This document shows, one piece after another, positions 8,291-17,012 of a stretch of DNA of 64,000 nt. A model generated the notes under the pieces. The model was not told where the DNA came from, did not search any database, and worked only from the letters and a program-made list of their open reading frames with translations. Both the position numbers and the translations under genes were made by a program. The stretch comes from Luminiphilus sp. (GTDB lineage Bacteria > Pseudomonadota > Gammaproteobacteria > Pseudomonadales > Halieaceae): the NCBI GenBank assembly GCA_029242325.1, contig JAQWUD010000010.1:141379-205378 (forward strand), read 5' to 3'. The stretch's first letter is position 1; each line of letters opens with the position of its first letter.

Positions 8291-9469
8291 TTACCCCGCA
8301 ACAGCCTGATCAGCCTCAAACGCCTCATGAAAAGCGGCAAGTGTGCTTTGCTCATGACTTTGTGCTTCAGAGGTATCCAATGGTCTCTCGAGCTTAACCC
8401 AGTCTATATCGCCGTCGTCCGACATCGTCTCATATTCCAGAATCCCGAGCTCCTCGAATCGCGGCCGAATGCTGTCGGTCAGGAGTCCAATTCTCCGCAG
8501 ATTCGGCACCACTCTCTGGAATAACAAATTGCGGAAAGTAGACATCACAAAACCGTCGAGCACCTTCCGTCGACTCTCCTCCACATCCCAACCAAAATGT
8601 CGGAATACATCCGTTGCCACCAGCCGCTCTCGACTGATCGCGCAGGCCTCAAAAGCAAATACTGCCCGCTCCTCACGTTCCTCCTGGGTGAGTGTCTTGA
8701 CGTACTCTTCCAGATAATTCACGCCAAAGGTGACGTGCCGTGCCTCGTCCCGCGTCACCAGATACACGATATCCTTCAATACTGGGTCCGGAGTGGTCTC
8801 CCGTGTGGTATTGAAGGCTGAAAGCGCCAGTCCTTCGATCACGATCTGCATCCCAATGAATTTGAGGTCCCACCTTGGATCGGTGAGTATTTTGTCGATG
8901 ATGCTTTGGAGGTGCCTGTTGATTGGGTACATAAGCCCAATCCGCTTCTGAATGTACTGATTGAACACCTCCACGTGCCTTGCCTCATCAAAGGTCTGCG
9001 AGGCGGCATAGAGCTTGGCATTGAAGGTAGGGGCGCAAGAGCACAACTGACTGGCCACCAGCAGCGCGCCCTGCTCACCATGCAGAAACTGTGACAGCGA
9101 CCAGGCGTTCATATGCAACCAAAATTCGTCACGCTCCTTATCTGACAGTGCCAGGTAAGGGGGGTAGTCATGCAGATTCATGAGCTCCGCCTGTCGCTCT
9201 TCCTCGGGCCAGGGCCGCTCCCAGTCGATATCCATCTGGGGGTCCCAGTTAAGCTGCTTGCCCAGTTCATAGAGCTTTTTAATGCGATCGTCCTGCACTG
9301 AATAGTCCCAGTTATAAGAACCGGTCAGCGGTGTCTGGAAGATTTGAGCAACATGATTGACATCGGCGCTGGTCAGCACATCCTCCAGATCAGGGTTAGC
9401 CGAGGGGTAATCCGCATTGGCGAAATGCTGGATTTTTCTGGGGGTTTCTTCGGTCCACGCAATTTTCAT
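8291..9469 (-). CDS. di-iron ferritin-like (R2-like) oxidase/oxygenase
   Basis: 392 residues. Two helix-pair motifs provide a full six-ligand carboxylate di-iron site: Glu132 (HGEQGA), Glu162/His165 (DEARH), Glu212 (IEGLAL) and Glu242/His245 (RDEARH). This places it in the ferritin-like/ribonucleotide-reductase-R2-like superfamily, near the AurF-like and 'ferritin-like domain' oxygenases. It is not an iron-storage ferritin, being much too long. The substrate is unknown. It is first in a same-strand run with the ferredoxin and CYP153, so it may draw electrons from the same ferredoxin or act on the same alkane-derived substrate. It is divergent from an AraC-family regulator. Confidence 0.82.
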   Translation of the reverse strand: MKIAWTEETPRKIQHFANADYPSANPDLEDVLTSADVNHVAQIFQTPLTGSYNWDYSVQDDRIKKLYELGKQLNWDPQMDIDWERPWPEEERQAELMNLHDYPPYLALSDKERDEFWLHMNAWSLSQFLHGEQGALLVASQLCSCAPTFNAKLYAASQTFDEARHVEVFNQYIQKRIGLMYPINRHLQSIIDKILTDPRWDLKFIGMQIVIEGLALSAFNTTRETTPDPVLKDIVYLVTRDEARHVTFGVNYLEEYVKTLTQEEREERAVFAFEACAISRERLVATDVFRHFGWDVEESRRKVLDGFVMSTFRNLLFQRVVPNLRRIGLLTDSIRPRFEELGILEYETMSDDGDIDWVKLERPLDTSEAQSHEQSTLAAFHEAFEADQAVAG

Positions 9470-9483
9470 GGGTCACACTCACT

Positions 9484-9501
9484 TGATGTCTTCTGACATC
9501 A
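9484..9501. promoter_or_regulatory. palindrome in divergent CYP153-cluster/araC region
   Basis: TGATGTCTTCTGACATCA has perfect 7-base arms and a 4-base centre. It begins 15 bases upstream of the di-iron gene start and may be an operator for that promoter. Confidence 0.5.
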
Positions 9502-9514
9502 TCCTACTAGGATG
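9500..9514. promoter_or_regulatory. second abutting palindrome
   Basis: CATCCTACTAGGATG has perfect 7-base arms around one base and abuts the previous palindrome (they share two bases). Together they form a 31-base symmetric block between the divergent genes. Confidence 0.45.
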
Positions 9515-9571
9515 CTCAGGACTCAAGGTGATAGCTTGCCAAATAAAGGTCATTTATGGCCAAATGTGCCG

Positions 9572-10603
9572 ATGGAAGCCTCAATTCCCAGTCAGTACCT
9601 CCTCGTTCTCATCGGACTTACCACTGCTCAGGGACACGCTATCGCTTCGCTCTGCGAGGGCACCAAAGTCACCCTGGAAACCTTAAGCACTCAGGGAGCC
9701 CGCGTGGACGCTGATGAGGCCGATCAGATCATCGCTAACGCACTCAGGGTCACCGGGGATCCGGCACTGGGCCTGGCGGTAGGACAGCAACTCAATCTGG
9801 GCGCCCACGCGGTGGTAGGACAAACTCTGATGGCTTGCTCAGATCCGAACGACGCATTGGAGACGCTGGTGCGATATGGCGCCCTTCTGACTGGCAGCCA
9901 GGCTGCACTTTCACGCTTCTCTGACACCAGCAACGATCGTGCCGGCCTGATACTGTCAGTTAACCTCGGCGCACAATCAGTACGCTTCTTTCATGAAGTG
10001 ATTTTTTCAGCAGCACAAAAGACGCTGTCAGATCTGCTGCAAAACCCGATCACGGACCTGCAGGTCGCATTTCCGTACGATCCCCCATGCGATACCACGC
10101 CGTTTATCCGGATATTCGGCGAACAGGTGGGATTCAACGCAGAGGACGCCCTTTTCAGTTGCCCCGGATCGCTCATGCGCCGCCGACTTCCGACTTCCAA
10201 CGAAACGTTGAGAGCGCTGTATGACGCAGAGTGCGCAAGATTACTGAGCGATCTCTCCGATACAGCAGGGTATAGTGACCGCACCCTAACAGCGCTGAAC
10301 AGGCTGCAAGGACAATACCCCCGGCTTGATCAGATGGCAGCCATGCTAAACCTCAGCACGCGCACCTATCGAAGGCGCCTGCAGCAGGAGCACACCACCT
10401 TTAGGGTGCTACTCGACAGAGTTCGCCTTAAACGCGCAAAACAGCTTTTGCTCAAAGGCACACTCTCCGTAGACACAATTGCGCTGTCGCTGGGATTCAC
10501 GGATACGTCGAATTTTCGGCGTGCATTTATAAAATGGAGCGGTGAATCTCCTGTGCAATGGCGGCGCCGCGGAACAAGCTCATCCAAGCCATCGATGGAC
10601 TAG
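9572..10603 (+). CDS. AraC-family transcriptional regulator
   Basis: 343 residues from the ATG at 9572. The N-terminal two-thirds is an arabinose-binding-like sensor domain (PF12625 type, opening with SQYLLVLIGL), and the last 100 residues are the double helix-turn-helix. The second HTH reads LSVDTIALSLGFTDTSNFRRAFIKWSG in pattern (positions about 300-326), with the canonical FRRAFxxWxGxSP signature. Regulators of this class control alkane, ester and sterol catabolism in several proteobacteria. Its divergent placement makes it the likely activator of the CYP153 cluster. An upstream ATG at 9512 lies inside a palindrome and is less likely to be the start. Its stop overlaps the GST gene stop. 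Confidence 0.87.
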   Translation: MEASIPSQYLLVLIGLTTAQGHAIASLCEGTKVTLETLSTQGARVDADEADQIIANALRVTGDPALGLAVGQQLNLGAHAVVGQTLMACSDPNDALETLVRYGALLTGSQAALSRFSDTSNDRAGLILSVNLGAQSVRFFHEVIFSAAQKTLSDLLQNPITDLQVAFPYDPPCDTTPFIRIFGEQVGFNAEDALFSCPGSLMRRRLPTSNETLRALYDAECARLLSDLSDTAGYSDRTLTALNRLQGQYPRLDQMAAMLNLSTRTYRRRLQQEHTTFRVLLDRVRLKRAKQLLLKGTLSVDTIALSLGFTDTSNFRRAFIKWSGESPVQWRRRGTSSSKPSMD

Positions 10604-11514
10604 CATTTTACGAGGTCGAATCCTCGAACCGGAAAGTGCAGATATACGCGCATGGAAGATGAAATTTGTCGTCGTATCACGACTCGCTCTGTATCCAATG
10701 CGATCAGTTCGCCCTCCGTTTTATCGCGAGCGTAATCAATGGGGCTTAACGCTACTGAATCACCATAGCGATACAGTGAACTCACCTCCCCCGCGATCTC
10801 GGCTTGATCGTTTTCGACCGCCTCCGTGACGGCCTCAAGCGAGTAGCTCCTTGATACTCCTCGCGGCATTTGATCCAGCCGCAGCATCCACTCACAAACC
10901 TCCTTAGGCCAATGCAACATCAGGGTGCGGTCAATTTTCGCGGCCATCCACAGCGGGTGATAACAAAACAGATCAAGGTAGCCGAGGGAGGCGCCTGAAA
11001 GATAAGGCTCCTTGACGAGCTGGCGGCCCAGATGCAACACATACTGAGCGATCTTTTCTGCTGCCAGGTGACGCTTGGGCGCCATGACAGTGGCGCTTCG
11101 CATCATTTGCATGCGATCGCAAACAAAACTGATAGTGCCCGCCAACCCCAACTGCCCGCGCAAATATTTGAACACGCGGAACTGCGGGGCGGCGGCAATG
11201 ACCGAGAAGAAAATATCCTGCTCCGCCATTTGCCGAAGGGCCTCATCCTCTGCGTTGAGCCTACTGGCTGACACCCTCGCATCATGCAGTGCATCAAATG
11301 CCAGGCGTGAGTCACAATAAAAGTGAGCGCCCATTTGAAGCACGGGGATACGACGATAACCGCCAAGTAAAACATCAAGTGCGCGCCTTGGTGGACGAGC
11401 GGGGACGACCACAGAGCCCCACTCCTGCGTTGTCGCGCCCAACGCCAGGCGTAATTTCTCAGAGTAGGGTGACATTGCGTAGTGATAGAGAATCGGCGTC
11501 TGCATCACCGACAC
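10600..11514 (-). CDS. glutathione S-transferase family protein
   Basis: 304 residues. The N-terminal thioredoxin-like half has the SPYSEKLRLAL helix start, the cis-proline motif RRIPVLQ (about 54-60) and the glutathione gamma-glutamyl contact CDSRLAF (about 68-74). In that contact Asp replaces the more usual Glu before Ser. An all-helical C-terminal half follows, and then an extra tail of about 90 residues (after about 215) that is not part of a standard GST. The tail may be a small added beta domain. Substrate is unknown. It is convergent with the AraC regulator. Confidence 0.78.
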   Translation of the reverse strand: MSVMQTPILYHYAMSPYSEKLRLALGATTQEWGSVVVPARPPRRALDVLLGGYRRIPVLQMGAHFYCDSRLAFDALHDARVSASRLNAEDEALRQMAEQDIFFSVIAAAPQFRVFKYLRGQLGLAGTISFVCDRMQMMRSATVMAPKRHLAAEKIAQYVLHLGRQLVKEPYLSGASLGYLDLFCYHPLWMAAKIDRTLMLHWPKEVCEWMLRLDQMPRGVSRSYSLEAVTEAVENDQAEIAGEVSSLYRYGDSVALSPIDYARDKTEGELIALDTERVVIRRQISSSMRVYLHFPVRGFDLVKC

Positions 11515-11582
11515 TGCCTCATCATCCTCGGGTCCCGCCTAGGTCAGCCAACGCGTATTTCATTGGCATTTTTTTAGTGCCA

Positions 11583-11610
11583 TAAAAAAGCCGGCGCAAT
11601 GGCCGGCTTT
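11583..11610 (-). terminator. intrinsic terminator of the histone-like gene
   Basis: Perfect 9-base arms AAAGCCGGC/GCCGGCTTT (11587-11595, 11602-11610) with a 6-base loop. On the minus strand the stem runs into a T-tract (TTTTTTA). It lies 40 bases after the stop of the Lys/Ala repeat gene. Confidence 0.85.
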
Positions 11611-11649
11611 GTCATTAAATGTCACTCCCAAACGTGACACTCACACTGA

Positions 11650-12024
11650 TTACTTCTTTTTGGCTGCCTTCTTCTTTGCGGGAGCCTTCTTCTTTGCGGG
11701 AGCCTTCTTCTTTGCTGCTACCTTCTTCTTGGCAGGAGCCTTTTTCTTAGCTGCTGCCTTCTTCTTGGCAGGAGCCTTCTTCTTAGCTGCTGCCTTCTTC
11801 TTGGCAGGAGCCTTCTTCTTAGCCGCTGCCTTCTTCTTGGCAGGAGCCTTCTTCTTAGCCGCTGCCTTCTTCTTGGCAGGAGCCTTCTTCTTCGCTGCTG
11901 CCTTCTTCTTGGCAGGAGCCTTCTTCTTCGCTGCTGCCTTCTTCTTGGCAGGAGCCTTTTTCTTAGCTGCTACTTTTTTCTTAGCAGCGGGTTTCTTTTT
12001 TGTTGCTTTCTTCGCAGCGGCCAT
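11650..12024 (-). CDS. histone H1-like Lys/Ala-repeat DNA-binding protein (AlgP type)
   Basis: 124 residues made almost entirely of Lys, Ala and Pro. After MAAAKKATKKK come seven 12-residue units of KKKAPAKKKAAA pattern and two shorter KKKAPA units. Such proteins resemble the C-terminal tail of eukaryotic histone H1 and Pseudomonas AlgP. They bind DNA through charge and are thought to affect chromosome packing and transcription. There is no folded domain. AGGAGGG lies at good distance before the ATG. The gene has its own terminator. The repeat number is likely to vary between strains. Confidence 0.88.
   Translation of the reverse strand: MAAAKKATKKKPAAKKKVAAKKKAPAKKKAAAKKKAPAKKKAAAKKKAPAKKKAAAKKKAPAKKKAAAKKKAPAKKKAAAKKKAPAKKKAAAKKKAPAKKKVAAKKKAPAKKKAPAKKKAAKKK
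11713..11964. repeat. 36-base coding tandem repeat, seven units
   Basis: Seven consecutive 36-base units encode the KKKAPAKKKAAA repeats of the H1-like protein. The units differ at only a few third positions, which suggests recent expansion or recombination. They are in frame, so changes in copy number would keep the gene open. Confidence 0.85.
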
Positions 12025-12108
12025 AAGTCCCTCCTAGTGTGCCCAGCCTCGTGGCTAACGCTATCAAGCTTTATATTTATTCACAAGGTCGGTAGTCACA
12101 ATTCACAC

Positions 12109-12777
<669 letters not shown>

Positions 12778-12813
12778 TTAAGCGACGTGCCGCCTAAGCT
12801 ACACACGGAGTTC

Positions 12814-13653
12814 TCAAGTCGCAAGCCCATCGCTGACGAGCCGTCGCTTCGCTTTTTGCCATCGTTCTTCGAGTCTGTCCAGAGACTCTGACTCCAGCGC
12901 ACTGCCCTCTTCTTTAGCTGACCGCTCCATCTCCCGAAACCGGCTCTCAAACCGCGCATTGGCAAGCCGAGTCGCCGCCTCAGCATCCACATCAAAATGT
13001 CGCGCTAGGTTCACTACGGCAATCAGAACGTCTCCAATCTCCGCCTCAATGCTGCACTGATCTTTATTGGCTATCGCTTCCATCAACTCCGCTATCTCTT
13101 CATCGACCTTTACCCACACACCTGTTGCGTCTGGCCAATCGAAACCGATCCTCGCGGCTCTCTTCTGAAGCTTTTGTGCCCTGCTAAGTGCAGGCAACGC
13201 GAGCGGTACGTCATCAAGCACCCCCTCCAATCTTTTCTGTTGACGCTCTTGCTGCTTGATATACTCCCAACGCGCCTCGACTCCCGACTCGCTGATATGG
13301 CGCTGCAGCACCGCGGGCTCGTCTCGCGCTTCGAAGACATGCGGATGCCTTCGAACCAGCTTGTCAGTGATGCGCTGAACCACTTCAGTGAAATCAAACA
13401 GTCCCCTCTCGGCGCCCAACTGAGCGTAGAACACAACCTGAAACAGCACGTCCCCCAACTCATCAGCGACCTGCTCAAAATCCTCTGCCTCAATGGCATC
13501 AACCAGCTCATAAACCTCTTCAAGGCTGTAGGGCACAATAGTGGAAAAATCTTGGCGCAGATCCCAAGGACAGCCAGACTCAGGATCGCGCAATTGACGC
13601 ATCACTTCCAAGAGCCTCTGCATCTGATCAACTGGTTCTCTCTCTGTGCTCAT
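12814..13653 (-). CDS. mazG: nucleoside triphosphate pyrophosphohydrolase MazG
   Basis: 279 residues with two tandem MazG (all-alpha NTP-PPase) modules. The first contains the metal-binding pattern SLEEVYELVDAIE...ELGDVLFQVVFYA (about 46-80), and the second contains EEIAELMEAI...EIGDVLIAVVNLAR (about 182-214). The C-terminal LEERWQKAKR is also typical. It hydrolyses NTPs to NMP and pyrophosphate and helps remove damaged nucleotides. In many gammaproteobacteria it follows relA; here it follows cysM directly. Confidence 0.95.
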   Translation of the reverse strand: MSTEREPVDQMQRLLEVMRQLRDPESGCPWDLRQDFSTIVPYSLEEVYELVDAIEAEDFEQVADELGDVLFQVVFYAQLGAERGLFDFTEVVQRITDKLVRRHPHVFEARDEPAVLQRHISESGVEARWEYIKQQERQQKRLEGVLDDVPLALPALSRAQKLQKRAARIGFDWPDATGVWVKVDEEIAELMEAIANKDQCSIEAEIGDVLIAVVNLARHFDVDAEAATRLANARFESRFREMERSAKEEGSALESESLDRLEERWQKAKRRLVSDGLAT

Positions 13654-13692
13654 GCCTGCCTCGACGGATCCTATTCAGAGATTCGGCTTCAC

Positions 13693-14604
13693 TTACTCCC
13701 CCCCAGGCGGATCGAACACACCGGTAGAGAGATATCGATCACCACGGTCACAAATAATGGCGACGATTGTTGCGCCCTCGACCTCCGCACTGATACGAAG
13801 TGCCGCAACGACGGCTCCCCCTGAAGAGACTCCAGCAAAAATTCCTTCCTCTCGGGCCAATCTTCGCATCATCGCTTCGGAATCTCCTTGGCTAATGTCC
13901 ATTACCCGGTCCACGCGGGAGGCCTTATAAATTTTGGGTAGATAAGCCTCCGGCCAGCGCCTGATACCTGGAATTTGAGCGCCATCAGTCGGCTGCAAGC
14001 CTATGATTTGCACATCAGGGTTCTTGCTTTTGAGAAATTGGGATACGCCCATGATCGTACCCGTAGTGCCCATAGACGATACAAAGTGCGTAATTCTGCC
14101 TTTCGTCTGGCCCCAGATCTCGGGCCCCGTGGAGGCAAAATGCCCTGCAGGGTTGTCGGGGTTGGCGAATTGATTCAGTACAGTGCCCTCGCCCCGGGCC
14201 TCCATATCAAGGGCAAGATCCCGCGCACCTTCCATGCCATCCTGCGGAGACACATCAATCAATGCGGCGCCATAAGCGCGCATCGCACCTTTACGCTCTT
14301 CACTCTGATTGGCGGGCATAATCAACCGAAGTCGATACCCTTTCACGGCAGCGGCCATTGCGAGAGCAATGCCCGTGTTGCCGCTGGTTGCCTCGATCAA
14401 GGTATCGCCGGGAGAAATGACGCCACGCCGCTCCGCTTCGCGAATCATGCTCATCGCCGGCCGGTCTTTCACAGAGCCCGCGGGATTGTTACCTTCCAAC
14501 TTACATAAAATGACGTTCGACGTTTGACCCGCTACCCGCTGCAAGCGCACCAACGGCGTGTTACCTAGGGTGTCCTCCACCGAAGGGTAGTCACTGCCGT
14601 CTAC
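13693..14604 (-). CDS. cysM: cysteine synthase B
   Basis: 303 residues from the ATG at 14604, which has GGAG eight bases upstream; the in-frame ATG at 14628 lacks this. The PLP lysine lies in NPAGSVKDRPA (about residue 43). The phosphate loop is ATSGNTGIA, and the SSMGTTGT segment is present. The RPA.SMI context and RRWPEAYLP loop are of the CysM rather than CysK subtype, so it should make cysteine from O-acetylserine and sulfide or thiosulfate. It lies divergently near nothing; recO follows upstream on the same strand. Confidence 0.94.
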   Translation of the reverse strand, partial: VDGSDYPSVEDTLGNTPLVRLQRVAGQTSNVILCKLEGNNPAGSVKDRPAMSMIREAERRGVISPGDTLIEATSGNTGIALAMAAAVKGYRLRLIMPANQSEERKGAMRAYGAALIDVSPQDGMEGARDLALDMEARGEGTVLNQFANPDNPAGHFASTGPEIWGQTKGRITHFVSSMGTTGTIMGVSQFLKSKNPDVQIIGLQPTDGAQIPGIRRWPEAYLPKIYKASRVDRVMDISQGDSEAMMRRLAREEGIFAGVSSGGAVVAALRISAEVEGATIVAIICDRGDRYLSTGVFDPPGGE

Positions 14605-14684
14605 CATGAAATAACTCCAAGGTTGCAAAGTGAGGGGACCACACCACCGCTTTTTCCAACAGAATATGATATTGATCTGCCCAC

Positions 14685-15422
14685 TTATGAGTGCGCCGAC
14701 GGTTGTTTGAGCGAGCGCAGAATGCCTCGACTGTTAATCGGACGCCCTGCCGTCAGAGCCGATACCGCAGATCGTGTCACACTTTTCATGAACGGTAGCG
14801 CCTCGTCGTCAAGCAACTCACTGGTGGTCAGCGCGTCATCAATGCCCAACAACACCCTCCCGGGAATACCCGGCCGGCCGTGCACGCTATCCTGAGTCGT
14901 CTTCACAACGAACCCTCTTCCCACCTCGTAAAGATAAAGCTTGGCGGCACTAATCGGCTCGCCGGATTCGTCGATACTCCATTGAATACGGTAACCCAGC
15001 TCTCCCAACAACACCAATTCGAAGCGACGCAAGGCCAGCTCCGGCGGCCCTTGCTGCAGTGCCTGAACAGCCTCACCGTATTGGAGAAACAAAGCAGGGT
15101 GAGGATCAAATCGGGGGAGCACCCGCGTCAAGAGTTCATTGAGGTAAAGGCCGCTGATGAGACTCTCCGCTCTCAGGGTGTAGCCGGCGGTCGGCGCCTC
15201 AACAGCCGCGAGCGTTTTGAGCTCCCCTCTACCGGTCAATTTAATGAGAAGCGGACGAAAAGGCTGCAACAATGCGGCTAGATTCCCTCCCGGCTTCCTG
15301 CGGAACACGCCCCGCGCTACGGCCCCGCAGCGTCCATCACCTCCCGCAAAAAACTCAACCAGCAGGCCATTATCACCGTAGCTTCGCCGACCCAGCACCC
15401 AGCTAGGCTGCAGATCGGTCAT
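14685..15422 (-). CDS. recO: DNA repair protein RecO
   Basis: 245 residues with the N-terminal OB fold (WVLGRRSYGDNGLLVEFF) and a helical C-terminal half. It lacks the four-Cys zinc motif of some RecO proteins, as usual in gammaproteobacteria. RecO loads RecA on SSB-coated DNA with RecR in gap repair. Its ATG overlaps the era stop (ATGA), indicating translational coupling. The usual partner pdxJ does not follow; instead cysM comes next. Confidence 0.94.
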   Translation of the reverse strand: MTDLQPSWVLGRRSYGDNGLLVEFFAGGDGRCGAVARGVFRRKPGGNLAALLQPFRPLLIKLTGRGELKTLAAVEAPTAGYTLRAESLISGLYLNELLTRVLPRFDPHPALFLQYGEAVQALQQGPPELALRRFELVLLGELGYRIQWSIDESGEPISAAKLYLYEVGRGFVVKTTQDSVHGRPGIPGRVLLGIDDALTTSELLDDEALPFMKSVTRSAVSALTAGRPINSRGILRSLKQPSAHS

Positions 15423-16324
15423 GAATCACCGACCGGGTCCAGCCCCAGAGTTTTGAGCGCCCGCAAATCATCTGACCAGCCCGTCTTCACTTTCACCCAG
15501 AGCTTCAGCATCACTTTGCAATCAAAGGTCATTTCCATGTCCTTTCGCGCCGCAGTGCCTATCGATTTGAGGCGCTCTCCTGATTCACCAATCAGAATTT
15601 TTTTTTGTCCGGCCCGCTCCACGAGAATTAGCGCATTGATATGCAACACTCCCCGCTCATCCTCTGCAAAGTGCTCTATCTCGACCGCGGTGGCGTAGGG
15701 CAACTCGTCACCTAACTGACGCACTATTTTTTCCCGCACCAGCTCGGATGCGAGAAATCTCTGGCTCTTATCCGTAACATGATCCTCGGGAAAGAGGTGC
15801 GGGCCCAATGGCGCGAGGCTCTCGATATAACTCACCAACTCCAATAAGCCCTGCTTGCGCAATGCAGAAACCGGGAATATGGCATCCAAACGCGCGCGCT
15901 CCGCCAACTCATTCGTAAAAGGAAGCAAAGCGCCTTTATCCTGAAGCAGGTCAACCTTGTTAATGACGAGCGCCACTGGTCCTTCCTGGCGAGAAACCCA
16001 CTGCAGGGCCAAATCATCCTCTTCCGTCCAGCGCGTGCGGTCACATAACATCAAAGTGACATCGACCTCTGTCATTGCCGAAGCCGCGGATTTGTTCATC
16101 AACTTGTTCATGGCCTTGGGTTGACCGATATGAATGCCCGGCGTATCAATAAAGATAAGCTGTGAAGTCCCCTCTGTTCTGACGCCGAGAAGCTGCTGCC
16201 GAGTCGTTTGCGGCTTACGCGAGGTAATACTTAACTTTTGCCCCAGCAAATGATTGAGAAGCGTGGACTTGCCAACGTTGGGCCGCCCCACAATTGCAAC
16301 CAAAGCACATCGTGTCTCAGTCAC
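15419..16324 (-). CDS. era: GTPase Era
   Basis: 301 residues. G1 GRPNVGKS (about 13-20), G2 region TTRQQ, G3 DTPG (about 61-64) and G4 NKVD (about 125-128) are all present, followed by a C-terminal KH domain with the FDCKVMLKLWVKVK end. Era binds 16S rRNA and is required for 30S maturation. A GTG start overlaps the end of rnc by eight bases, so rnc, era and recO form a coupled operon. Confidence 0.96.
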   Translation of the reverse strand: MTETRCALVAIVGRPNVGKSTLLNHLLGQKLSITSRKPQTTRQQLLGVRTEGTSQLIFIDTPGIHIGQPKAMNKLMNKSAASAMTEVDVTLMLCDRTRWTEEDDLALQWVSRQEGPVALVINKVDLLQDKGALLPFTNELAERARLDAIFPVSALRKQGLLELVSYIESLAPLGPHLFPEDHVTDKSQRFLASELVREKIVRQLGDELPYATAVEIEHFAEDERGVLHINALILVERAGQKKILIGESGERLKSIGTAARKDMEMTFDCKVMLKLWVKVKTGWSDDLRALKTLGLDPVGDS

Positions 16325-17012
16325 CGCTCACCCCAGTTAATTTACCCAGCATCAGCTCAGCCGCAGCCTGCTCTGCTCGCCTGCGCGCAGTGCCTACAGC
16401 CTCCGTAGCAAGCTTTCTGCAAGGGAGCACACATTCAACCCGAAATGACTGTTTATGGTCTTGTCCCAAGACCTCAATCACCTGATATTCAGGCAATGGC
16501 TCGCCGCGCGCCTGGAGCCATTCCTGCAGTCTTGTTTTTGCGTCAGCGGCGGCGTTCGGCGAGGCTGCATCTAGAGACTCGGCCAGCCATCGTGCTACCA
16601 CAGTCTGCGCTTCTGTATGTGTTGCGTCCATCATCACCGCGCCGGCGAGCGCTTCGAGCGCATCAGCCAGAATCGAGTCGCGGTGACGACCACCACTTTT
16701 ACGCTCACTCTCCCCGAGAAGCAGAAAATCGGACAGATCAAGCTGCCTGGCCACCTGCGCCAAAGCGCGGCCGCTAACGACACTCGCCCTCAACCGACTC
16801 AACGTACCTTCATCAACGTCGGGAAAACGATCGAAAAAAATTTGCGCCACGATAAATCCAATGAATGCGTCACCCAAAAATTCGAGACGCTCGTTATGCT
16901 CGCCGACCGCACTGCGGTGAGTAAGCGCGCGAATCATCAGCGCCTGATCGGAAAATTCATAACCCAGCCGGCGCTGCAAGGTCGCCAAAGCTGCTTTACT
17001 GATCGTACTCAA
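16317..17012 (-). CDS. rnc: ribonuclease III
   Basis: 231 residues from a TTG at 17012 with GAAAGGG five bases upstream; the TTG overlaps the stop of the preceding short ORF (TTGA). The catalytic signature NERLEFLGDAFIG (about 40-52) and the second acidic cluster DALEALAGAVMMD are intact. A dsRNA-binding domain fills the last 70 residues. It cleaves double-stranded RNA in rRNA and mRNA processing. The order lepB, DUF4845, rnc, era, recO is the common gammaproteobacterial one. Confidence 0.95.
   Translation of the reverse strand: MSTISKAALATLQRRLGYEFSDQALMIRALTHRSAVGEHNERLEFLGDAFIGFIVAQIFFDRFPDVDEGTLSRLRASVVSGRALAQVARQLDLSDFLLLGESERKSGGRHRDSILADALEALAGAVMMDATHTEAQTVVARWLAESLDAASPNAAADAKTRLQEWLQARGEPLPEYQVIEVLGQDHKQSFRVECVLPCRKLATEAVGTARRRAEQAAAELMLGKLTGVSGD

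Noticed and set aside
11713-11964. 36-base repeats resembling a CRISPR array
   Set aside because: Units are directly adjacent with no unique spacers and are in frame with a Lys/Ala repeat protein.
11609-12037. 142-codon plus-strand frame rich in Phe, Leu and Ala
   Set aside because: It is the complement of the Lys/Ala repeat gene; the minus-strand gene has a strong ribosome site and its own terminator.
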